Part shown: piece after piece, positions 1 to 6,411 of the stretch
How the letters are laid out: each line of letters opens with the position of its first letter
How positions within the stretch are numbered: position 1 is the first letter of the stretch
From: DATKMS01 sp041497995
Lineage (GTDB): Bacteria > Desulfobacterota > Binatia > HRBIN30
Length of the DNA stretch: 23,507 nt
Assembly: GCA_041497995.1 (NCBI GenBank)
Contig: JBGQHM010000064.1
Span: 1-23,507 of the forward strand
Reading direction: 5' to 3'
The notes under the pieces: generated by a model
Database searches by the model: none
Seen by the model: only the letters and a program-made list of their open reading frames with translations
Told to the model about the DNA's origin: nothing
Program-made: the position numbers and the translations under genes

Positions 1-165
1 CCCCGAGAGCACGACAGCGCGCAGCGACTTATCGGCGGCGAGCGCGCGGCCGGTCTCTACCAGCCCTTCGAACATCGCCTGGTCGAGGGCGTTCAGCTTG
101 TCGGGACGGTTCATGCGCACATCGGCGACGCCGTCTTGCTTGGTCACGATCACTCTGTCGGACAT
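1..165 (-). CDS. Enoyl-CoA hydratase/isomerase (crotonase) family protein, N-terminal part
   Basis: Only the first 55 residues are inside the window; the gene runs off the left edge. The start ATG (163-165) is preceded by AAGGAGG about 8 nt upstream on the minus strand, so the start is well supported. The peptide has the typical crotonase opening: a short beta strand, then NRPDKLNALD (about residues 19-28), a helix, and a strand ending AVVLSG that normally leads into the oxyanion-hole segment. Crotonases act on acyl-CoA thioesters (hydration, isomerisation or hydrolysis), commonly in beta-oxidation or degradation of organic acids. The catalytic region is missing, so the exact reaction cannot be assigned. 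It lies 76 nt downstream of the hydroxyacid dehydrogenase on the same strand and is probably cotranscribed with it. Confidence 0.88.
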   Translation of the reverse strand, partial: MSDRVIVTKQDGVADVRMNRPDKLNALDQAMFEGLVETGRALAADKSLRAVVLSG

Positions 166-241
166 TGCTCCATCCTCCTTCTTTCTCATCGGTGTGCGGC
201 TTGGCGGTCTTTGCGGTTCTCGCGCCCGCTCTTGTCTGTGC

Positions 242-1240
242 CTACTCCTCCGGCCGTGCGTAGCCCAGCTGTTTGTCGACCACGTTGCGCAGCGGACGAC
301 CGTGGACGTAACGATCCAGGTTGTCCTCGAAGATCGCCAGCATCTTCTGGAAGTACTGCGGCGTATAGCCGGAGATGTGCGGAGTGAGCACGAGGTTCGG
401 CAGCGACCAGAACGGGTGATCGGACGGCAGCGGCTCTTGGTTGAACACGTCGAGCGCCGCGCCGGCGATGGCACCCGTGCGCAGCGCTTGGATCAACGCG
501 GCCTCGTCGACGTGCTCGCCGCGGCCGACGTTGATGAGGAACGTGCTCGACCGCATGGCCTGCAGCGCTGCCACGCCGATGATACCGCGCGTCTCCGCCG
601 TGAGAGGCAGCGCGCACACCACCCAGTCGGCCCATGCGAGCAGCTCGTGCAACGCGGTCGGCGGCACCACCGCCTCGGCGCCCGCGATGGGTCGCGTGAT
701 GTCCCGGCGCATGACGCGGACGTGCATGCCCAGCGCGGTGGCCCGCTGCGCCAGGTTGCGCCCGATGGCACCGGCGCCGAGGATCGCCAGGTTGGCGCCG
801 TGCAGCTCGCAAATCGTGCCGGCGTAGCTGATGATCCCGAAGCGGTTCCACTCAGCCCGCGCCTGCAACCGCAACGCTTCGTGGAGGTTGCGCGCCAGGA
901 CAAACATCTGGGCAAGCACGTGCTCCGGAATGCACACGGCATGCAACCCCGCCGAGTTGGTCAAGATGACGTCGCTTCTAACCATCTCGGGAAAGAGATT
1001 GTCCTCGATCCCAGCTGACGCCGAGTGGATCCACCGCAACCGCGGCGCTGCACCGAAATGGGCGCGCGGGAAATGAAAGCCGGCGAAGACATCGGCATCC
1101 GGGAGGACGACGGCCAGGTCGACCGGGTCTTCGACCGACACCACCCGCACACCCGGGAAGCGCGTCTGCAAACGCTCCAGCTCACTGTCAGGCAGGTTCC
1201 ACCGGACTTCCTTCAGGTGAAAGAAGGTCACGACGTTCAT
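242..1240 (-). CDS. D-2-hydroxyacid dehydrogenase, NAD(P)-dependent
   Basis: This 332-residue protein belongs to the D-isomer-specific 2-hydroxyacid dehydrogenase family, cytosolic enzymes that interconvert 2-hydroxy acids and 2-keto acids. The dinucleotide motif GAGAIG lies at residues 155-160 after a strand (LAIL). The three catalytic residues are visible in order: Arg240 in INVGRG, Glu269 in DVFNQEP and His288 in LTPHISG. Length is normal for the family (310-340). The ATG start has AAGGAG about 10 nt upstream. It is the first gene of a minus-strand pair with the crotonase and is divergent from the acyltransferase gene. Substrate specificity (glyoxylate/hydroxypyruvate or a larger 2-keto acid) cannot be read from the sequence. 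Confidence 0.93.
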   Translation of the reverse strand: MNVVTFFHLKEVRWNLPDSELERLQTRFPGVRVVSVEDPVDLAVVLPDADVFAGFHFPRAHFGAAPRLRWIHSASAGIEDNLFPEMVRSDVILTNSAGLHAVCIPEHVLAQMFVLARNLHEALRLQARAEWNRFGIISYAGTICELHGANLAILGAGAIGRNLAQRATALGMHVRVMRRDITRPIAGAEAVVPPTALHELLAWADWVVCALPLTAETRGIIGVAALQAMRSSTFLINVGRGEHVDEAALIQALRTGAIAGAALDVFNQEPLPSDHPFWSLPNLVLTPHISGYTPQYFQKMLAIFEDNLDRYVHGRPLRNVVDKQLGYARPEE

Positions 1241-1503
1241 GGGATCGCTACTCCTTCGCTGTGAGTCTTACCTGGAAGACGCGGATCAATGCCAGCGGAG
1301 CACACAACGAGGTCACGCTTGTGGGCGTCTCGCCAGCTCCGCTCTGGTGGCGCGGCCGTCCCTGGCCGCGAGTGCGCAGCGTGAGGAAGCAGACTCGCGG
1401 GCACGGAGGCCCGCGCCACCAGAGCTGGCCAGAGCTGACAGGAGCTGATCAGAGAGCTGGCGGCGCGTGGACTTTTCTCCAATGGTCGCGCTATGGAGGC
1501 GGC
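1241..1503. promoter_or_regulatory. Divergent intergenic region between the dehydrogenase and acyltransferase genes
   Basis: This 263-nt region must hold the promoters for both divergent genes if the acyltransferase starts at GTG 1504. I see no convincing -35/-10 pair. Its main content is the long inverted repeat at 1341-1425, followed by several short copies of AGAGCTG-like sequence (1421-1462). The reading frame of the acyltransferase is open across the whole region back to a GTG at 1261. That upstream translation is low-complexity, unlike the family, and is probably not coding. Confidence 0.5.
1341..1425. repeat. Long imperfect inverted repeat (33-bp arms, 19-nt loop)
   Basis: The left arm is 1341-1373 and the right arm 1393-1425, separated by 19 nt. 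Read as reverse complements, the arms match at 29 of 33 positions, and the outer 15 bases (GCTCTGGTGGCGCGG) match perfectly. In RNA or single-stranded DNA this would make a very stable hairpin. There is no T-run, so a simple intrinsic terminator is unlikely. It sits in the divergent intergenic region, about 80 nt upstream of the acyltransferase start. It may be a dispersed palindromic element (REP/MITE-like); no second copy was seen in this window. Confidence 0.8.
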
Positions 1504-3885
1504 GTGACATCCCCGCAAGGCTCTGTGCACAGCGAGCCGGCTTGGCCGGCGGCCGACGGGCGCCGCATCGTGTTCCTGATCGACGCGGCAGGCTCGCTGG
1601 AGCAACGCCTACTCGAAGACTGGATCGCACGCAACCGCCCAGCCGATTGCGCACCGAACGGCATCGAGACGATCCCCATCCCGCCGTCGCGGACAGCACG
1701 CTCACGTGGCCGTATCGATCCGCGCCTCGATGCCAGTCTCGCCACCGGCGACGACGCCCTGCTCGCGCCCCTGCGCGTCGCTTGGCAACCGGCGCAGAAG
1801 GACGGCGTCCGCGCGGTGCGTTTGTCGGATCTGTTGACCTTCGGCGATCCACGCGATCCGGGGCGGTTGCGGCAGACGTGGGTACTGCGGCGGCATCCCG
1901 ACCGCTGCTGCATCGTCGCGGGCGAGCCGGCACCGATCTCGGAGCTCCGCGAGCGCTGGCGGCGCGCCGGCGGCACTGACGCCGGCCACACCACCGGCCT
2001 GCCCGACTTCGTCGCGCGCCAAGCGGCGCTGGCGCTCGAACGCGCCGAGCGCCGCCTGCGCGGCGCGCGCTACAAAGTGCCGCGACTGGTGCACGAAGAC
2101 ATCCTGGCGCGTCCGGCGTTCCGTGGCGGTATCGCGCGTCTCGCTCGCGAGCTCGGACGCCCGGAGGACAAAGTCACCCACGACGCGTCGCGCTACCTGC
2201 GCGAGATCGCGGCGACGCATAGCACCTACGTCATCGACCTCGTCGCCCACCTGATCCACTTCATGTACACGCTCGGCTACGGCGAGACGCTGCACTACGA
2301 CCGCGCCCAGCTCGAGCAGATCTACAGTCTGGCGCAGCGCTACCCGGTCGTCTTCCTGCCGTCGCACAAATCGAACCTCGACCACCTGGTGCTGCAGTAC
2401 GCGCTGCACGAGAACGGCCATCCGCCGAACCACACCGCCGGTGGCATCAACATGAATTTCTTCCCGATGGGTGCCCTGATGCGCCGCAGCGGCGTGTTCT
2501 TCATCCGCCGGACCTTCAAAGACAACGCGGTCTACAAGTTCGTTCTGCGTCAGTACATCGACTATCTGATCGAGAAGCGTTTCCCGCTCGAGTGGTACAT
2601 CGAGGGCGGACGCTCACGATCAGGGAAGCTGCTACCACCACGCTTCGGCCTGCTCGCGTATGTGGTCGACGCCTACCGGCGCGGCAAGAGCGACGACGTC
2701 ATGCTCATCCCGGTGTCGATCGCCTACGACCAGATCCAAGACGTTGGCGAGTACGTCGCCGAACAGCGCGGCGCCAAGAAGCAGCGCGAGAGCTTTGGCT
2801 GGTTCCTTGGCATGGTGCGCCGGCTGCGGCGGCGCTACGGCAGCATCCACATTCGGCTCGGCGAGCCGCTGTCGCTCGCCAAGACCATCGGTCCGCCGGA
2901 TCCCGCCGCCGAACCGCGTGACGACGAGGAGAATCTGGCGCTGCAGAAGCTGGCGTTCGAGATGTCGGTGCGCATCAACCGGGTCACGCCGATCACACCG
3001 ACATCGTTGGTGACCCTGGCACTGCTCGGCATGCACGACCGTGCCGTGACCGTCGACGAGACCGTCGCGGCGTTGCGCTACCTCGTCGACTACGTGCGTC
3101 GCCGCAACCTTCCCACAACCGCCGCTCTCGACCTCGACACACCTGACGGCGTGCGCCGCGCCCTCGATGCACTGGCTGAGAACGGCGTGGTCTCATGTTT
3201 CGACGAAGGGCCTGAGGCGGTGTACCTGATCGGCCCCGACCAACATCTCACTGCGGCGTACTACCGCAACACCATCATTCACTTCTTCGTCAACGGCGCC
3301 ATCGCCGAGCTCGCGTTGCTGCATGCGGCCGAGGGCGCTGATCCGACTGCCGCGTTCTGGCAGGCCGCGCTGCGCCTGCGCGACCTGCTGAAATTCGAGT
3401 TCTTCTTCGCCGAGCGGGAAGGGTTCCGCAGCGAGATGCGGCAAGAGATGGCGTTGCATGATCCGCAGTGGGAGCAGCGGCTCACACGCGGAGCCGCCGA
3501 CATCCAGGCGCTCCTGCGCCGCATCCGGCCGTTCAGCGCCCACCGCGTGCTGCGTCCCTTCCTCGAAGCCTACGCCGTTGTCGGTGACGCACTGACGCAG
3601 CAGCCTCCCGACACCGCCGTCGACGAGGCGGCCTTCCTCTCAAAGTGTCTGGCGTGGGGCAAGCAGTACCGCTTGCAGCGCCGCATCCGCAGCACCGAGT
3701 CCGTGTCGAAGGTACTGTTTGAAACGGCGCTGCGCCTGGCGCGCAACCGCAACTTGCTGCAACACGGCTCGCCGGACCTGACCGTGCGACGGCAGGCCTT
3801 CGCCGCGGAGATCCGTGACGCGATCCGGCGGGTGGACGCGATCAGTGCGCTGGCGGCAAGTCGCCTCGCCGGGTTGATCGAGTAG
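1504..3885 (+). CDS. plsB: Glycerol-3-phosphate 1-O-acyltransferase, PlsB type
   Basis: The protein is predicted to transfer an acyl chain to the sn-1 position of glycerol 3-phosphate, the first step of phospholipid synthesis, at the inner membrane. The four acyltransferase blocks are visible: HKSNLD (HX4D, His288 and Asp293), GVFFIRRTFKD, YIEGGRSRSGK (Glu367 region) and VMLIPVSIAYD. The first and third carry the catalytic and glycerol-phosphate-binding residues. With the GTG start at 1504 the product is 793 residues, close to E. coli PlsB (807). That start follows GGAGG with a short 4-nt spacer; the open frame reaches back to 1261 but through a palindrome. The C-terminal 400 residues are helical and resemble PlsB rather than the shorter PlsC family. 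Mycobacterial-type PlsB is equally close by eye. Confidence 0.92.
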   Translation: MTSPQGSVHSEPAWPAADGRRIVFLIDAAGSLEQRLLEDWIARNRPADCAPNGIETIPIPPSRTARSRGRIDPRLDASLATGDDALLAPLRVAWQPAQKDGVRAVRLSDLLTFGDPRDPGRLRQTWVLRRHPDRCCIVAGEPAPISELRERWRRAGGTDAGHTTGLPDFVARQAALALERAERRLRGARYKVPRLVHEDILARPAFRGGIARLARELGRPEDKVTHDASRYLREIAATHSTYVIDLVAHLIHFMYTLGYGETLHYDRAQLEQIYSLAQRYPVVFLPSHKSNLDHLVLQYALHENGHPPNHTAGGINMNFFPMGALMRRSGVFFIRRTFKDNAVYKFVLRQYIDYLIEKRFPLEWYIEGGRSRSGKLLPPRFGLLAYVVDAYRRGKSDDVMLIPVSIAYDQIQDVGEYVAEQRGAKKQRESFGWFLGMVRRLRRRYGSIHIRLGEPLSLAKTIGPPDPAAEPRDDEENLALQKLAFEMSVRINRVTPITPTSLVTLALLGMHDRAVTVDETVAALRYLVDYVRRRNLPTTAALDLDTPDGVRRALDALAENGVVSCFDEGPEAVYLIGPDQHLTAAYYRNTIIHFFVNGAIAELALLHAAEGADPTAAFWQAALRLRDLLKFEFFFAEREGFRSEMRQEMALHDPQWEQRLTRGAADIQALLRRIRPFSAHRVLRPFLEAYAVVGDALTQQPPDTAVDEAAFLSKCLAWGKQYRLQRRIRSTESVSKVLFETALRLARNRNLLQHGSPDLTVRRQAFAAEIRDAIRRVDAISALAASRLAGLIE

Positions 3886-4099
3886 CTTCGCGCGTTACTA
3901 CCGACAGGCGGCGATGCGCTTCACGTAGATCTTGCAGGTCGCGAGGTCGGCGCGCCGGTCAATGCCGCTATTGGTCAACGGCTTTCTACCGGCGGAGTCC
4001 GCACCGCCGACGGCGCTTTGCATCAACGGCGGCAACAACGTAATCAAAAGACCCCGGACGGGCGCCGCGCGCGTTCAGACGGCTATTGAGGAGACGGGG
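3886..4099. other. Intergenic region upstream of the VOC gene
   Basis: This 214-nt stretch lies between the acyltransferase stop and the preferred start of the VOC gene. The VOC reading frame is open back to 3932, but the translated segment has no family similarity. On the minus strand a TTG-initiated frame (3898-4047, 49 residues) has a short hydrophobic start and two cysteines. It lacks a ribosome site and an ATG. No terminator hairpin with a T-run was found after the acyltransferase gene. Confidence 0.4.
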
Positions 4100-4552
4100 A
4101 TGCCAGTCGAAGTTCTTGGGATCGATCACATCTTCATCACGGTCCGCGACCTCGCCGTTGCCGAGGAGTACTACGACAAGGTGATGAAGATCCTGGGGTT
4201 CCGGAAGAACCGGGCGGACATCGCCGGTGAGCCACACGTGCACTACTACAACCGCTACTTCGCCTATTGGCTGCGACCAGCGCGCGAAGCGGCCGTCGAA
4301 CACAACTCTTATGCCGCCGGGTTGCATCACGTGTGTTTCCGCGTCGGTGATCAAGCGGACGTCGACCGCGCCGTTCTCGAGCTCGAAGCCGCCGGCATCA
4401 GCGCGTCCGCGCCGCGTCTGCACCCTGAGTACGGCAAAGACTACTACGCCGCATTCTTTGCCGACCCCGACGGCGTGCGGCTCGAGATCAGAAACTTCGG
4501 CGAATGGTGGAGGCGAGCGATCACCGCGTGGAAGGAGGAGGCAACGGTCTGA
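4100..4552 (+). CDS. VOC superfamily (glyoxalase/bleomycin-resistance fold) protein
   Basis: A 150-residue vicinal-oxygen-chelate domain. It opens with IDHIFITVRDLAVAEEYYDKV, the standard first beta-alpha unit, and its second half repeats the fold (GLHHVCFRV, then DPDGVRLEIRN). Likely metal ligands are His10, His76 (or His77) and Glu129, as expected for a metal-dependent member. Family reactions include glyoxalase I, extradiol cleavage and epimerisation; the true substrate is unknown. The ATG at 4100 is chosen because GAGGAG ends about 6 nt upstream and the fold begins at once; the frame is open upstream to 3932. It is convergent with the SGNH-like gene, whose stop lies 82 nt away. Confidence 0.88.
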   Translation: MPVEVLGIDHIFITVRDLAVAEEYYDKVMKILGFRKNRADIAGEPHVHYYNRYFAYWLRPAREAAVEHNSYAAGLHHVCFRVGDQADVDRAVLELEAAGISASAPRLHPEYGKDYYAAFFADPDGVRLEIRNFGEWWRRAITAWKEEATV

Positions 4553-4634
4553 GTCACGGTGGCCGCCGCGAACCAGTGCTGGGACTCAACGACCGCATCA
4601 AATGGATGGCATACCGTGAGGCGCTAGCCCGGCG

Positions 4635-5684
4635 TCAGGGCACCACCTGAAGTCGCATCAGCTCCGCAGCGATTGTCTGCGCGATCACTCCATAGCCCGC
4701 CGGGGTGCAATGGCCGTCCTTCGGCCAGTACAGTTGCTGCGTGCTCGCGGCACGCAATGCAGGGAGCGTTGGGATGAACACCACACCGTGTCCCGCACTC
4801 CATCGCGCCAGCCGCTGGTCGGGATAGTCCCGCTCTGCAGGCCACGGCCCGTGCTGTGGAATGCTGACGATGACAAAGTCGGCGCCATTCTGTCGGGCCA
4901 GCTCTTGCATGCGCTCAAACTCGGACTCCACCTTCCGCCAATCCGGTTCGTGAAACCCACCGTCACGGTAGATGTCCTGCCCATGCACCGGATGCGTCCG
5001 CTCGCGCACGAAGGCCGCCACGTGCGCAAGCAGGGATCGTATGACCCGCGAATGCCTGGACAACCAGACGGCGACGGCGCCGAGGTGCTCCAGGCCCTGG
5101 GAAGACAAGAACCCGTCCTCTCGTACACGGATCACCTCGAGGCCCTCGTAGGTATCGACGATGTCGTTCGGCAGAAATGCCACCATGATCAGGTCGGGGT
5201 GATACGGTAGGCCATCATGCTCGAGCACTAGCCGCTCCGCCTCGGGAAAGTAGCGTGGGAGACCCAGCTTGATGACCTCGACCTGGCGCGTTCGCCCCGG
5301 TCGTTCGTTGAGGAGACGCTCGACTCGCGCCAGGTAGGTGTCGTCGAACGGGGCGCCCACGCCGTACGTGAAGCTATCGCCCAACGCGACAATGCGGAAC
5401 ACACCGGGAGGTTTCTCCGGGGCATGCTCACCGTCTCTGAAACCGGCGCTATTGTGTTGGTAGTCGAACGCGAAGTCGTCTGAGCGACCGGTGACCCGCG
5501 TCAGTGGTCTGCGTCTGTACGGAATGAACGGGTCTGGCACATTGCCGCCGTACTGCGTATCGAGCGACGGACCCAGATGGAAGACACGCGCGGTGAGCTC
5601 GAGCACCACCAAGGCGACAAACACACCCCCAAGAACGAGCGGGGCGCGTCTCCCAACAAACTTCACCGCCGTACGCCACACCAT
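4635..5684 (-). CDS. Membrane-anchored SGNH/GDSL hydrolase-like protein
   Basis: A 349-residue protein with an N-terminal hydrophobic segment (about residues 15-31, after KFVGRRAP), so it is probably inner-membrane anchored with a periplasmic domain. SGNH signatures are present: GDSFTYG (Ser104, block I), a PND motif in AFLPNDIVD (block III Asn), and a C-terminal DGHCTPAG segment supplying Asp323 and His325. The spacing of this last motif resembles bacterial SGNH proteins of the AlgX/AlgJ-like group, which act on acyl groups of polysaccharides or lipids. The substrate is unknown. The start is ambiguous: ATG 5684 is chosen, a TTG at 5690 is possible, and neither has a strong Shine-Dalgarno. 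It is divergent from the lipoprotein gene. Confidence 0.82.
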   Translation of the reverse strand: MVWRTAVKFVGRRAPLVLGGVFVALVVLELTARVFHLGPSLDTQYGGNVPDPFIPYRRRPLTRVTGRSDDFAFDYQHNSAGFRDGEHAPEKPPGVFRIVALGDSFTYGVGAPFDDTYLARVERLLNERPGRTRQVEVIKLGLPRYFPEAERLVLEHDGLPYHPDLIMVAFLPNDIVDTYEGLEVIRVREDGFLSSQGLEHLGAVAVWLSRHSRVIRSLLAHVAAFVRERTHPVHGQDIYRDGGFHEPDWRKVESEFERMQELARQNGADFVIVSIPQHGPWPAERDYPDQRLARWSAGHGVVFIPTLPALRAASTQQLYWPKDGHCTPAGYGVIAQTIAAELMRLQVVP

Positions 5685-5911
5685 CGACAAGATCCGGCAG
5701 GCATCCTACAGGACCAGCGCTCCGGCCGCACCAGCGGCCCGTGCTCTTTCGCAGCGTGGCCGGGCTCACAGTTGCGTTGATTCTCGGGATGTGCGCGGAT
5801 GGCAGCGCCATGAACGCGGTGCGTAGAGCGCGACCACTGTGGTGGTGCACTAGAGGGCCTGCGGCCGCTGTGTTTCTTGACTTTGCCGGATCGCTGGTGG
5901 ATAGGCGGAAC
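5685..5911. other. Intergenic region with a repeat fragment, upstream of the lipoprotein gene
   Basis: A 227-nt divergent region. The lipoprotein frame is open back to 5741, and that upstream part reads like a second signal-peptide-like segment (LFRSVAGLTVALILGMCADG). It has no lipobox and is separated from the real one by 57 residues. At 5850-5868 lies CTAG followed by a sequence matching one end of the dispersed 76-bp repeat. No clear promoter was recognised. Confidence 0.45.
5854..5868 (-). repeat. Fragment of the dispersed palindromic repeat (end sequence)
   Basis: AGGGCCTGCGGCCG (5854-5867) is the exact reverse complement of 6398-6411, the right end of the full repeat copy downstream of the lipoprotein gene. 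It is preceded by CTAG, as is the corresponding end of the copy at 21553. Weak similarity may continue to about 5877, then is lost. It is therefore either a truncated copy or the second terminus of a larger unit bracketing the lipoprotein gene. Confidence 0.55.
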
Positions 5912-6337
5912 ATGCGTGATGTGCCGACCAACCTGATCTCCCGAGCCACCGTGAGTGTCGCGATCCTCCTCTGCGCCGGCTGCTCCCTGTTCCGGCTCTC
6001 ACCGCAGCAGCAGGCCGACCAGACCGAGCCGGTACTCGCCGCCGCCGGTTTCCGGATGTTGCCGGCAGATACTCCGGAGAAACTCGCGCACCTGAAGACG
6101 CTGCCGCCGCTGAAGTTGACGCCCCGCCAACACAACGGCCAGGTGCGCTACGCGTACGCCGATCCGTACTCGTGCACCTGTCTGTACGTCGGCGACGAGC
6201 AAGCCTTCCAGCAATACCAGCGCATGGCGCTCGAGAAACACATCGCCGACGAGCAACGGCAAGCCGCGATGATGAACGAAGACGCGGCCGCCCAAATGCA
6301 AATGGATTTCTGGGGCCCCTTCGGTCCCTGGTTCTAG
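5912..6337 (+). CDS. Small predicted lipoprotein of unknown function
   Basis: A 141-residue protein. From ATG 5912 the N-terminus has a charged start (MRDVPTNLISR), a hydrophobic core (VSVAILL) and a lipobox-like CAGC with Cys24 as the probable lipidated residue. The -3 position is Cys rather than the usual Leu, so processing is likely but not certain. The mature part has a conserved-looking core with YAYADPYSCTCLYVGDE, containing a CTC cysteine pair, then a Gln/Met-rich helix and the C-terminus WGPFGPWF. I do not recognise a named family. The frame is open upstream to 5741, but that version would bury the lipobox. The gene is bracketed by 14-bp inverted sequences (5854-5867 and 6398-6411), and its TAG stop overlaps the start of a palindromic repeat. 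Confidence 0.72.
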   Translation: MRDVPTNLISRATVSVAILLCAGCSLFRLSPQQQADQTEPVLAAAGFRMLPADTPEKLAHLKTLPPLKLTPRQHNGQVRYAYADPYSCTCLYVGDEQAFQQYQRMALEKHIADEQRQAAMMNEDAAAQMQMDFWGPFGPWF

Positions 6338-6411
6338 GGCCTGTCGGAGTCAGCAGCCCGAAGCGACCCAACGGGGAGCGGGCCATGGAAATGACGCCGG
6401 CCGCAGGCCCT
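6336..6411 (+). repeat. Dispersed palindromic repeat, copy A
   Basis: A 76-bp unit with perfect 8-bp terminal inverted repeats (AGGGCCTG and CAGGCCCT), an internal 5-bp stem (6356-6360 with 6379-6383) and a nested CCC/GGG hairpin. It matches the reverse complement of 21553-21629 with 8 substitutions (7 of them transitions) and one 1-nt indel. It fills the whole gap between the convergent lipoprotein and glpD genes. Its first two bases are the last two of the lipoprotein's TAG stop, and its last base belongs to the glpD stop. It could act as a bidirectional terminator. No coding function is apparent. Confidence 0.85.

Noticed and set aside
98..1018. Long open frames on the plus strand opposite the dehydrogenase gene
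   Set aside because: They are antisense shadows in GC-rich sequence, with Arg/His/Gln-rich translations and no family motifs; the minus-strand dehydrogenase explains the region.
4553..4634. Possible terminator between the VOC and SGNH genes
   Set aside because: Only weak GC-rich pairing around GGCGCTAGCC is present and there is no T-run, so I could not support a terminator.
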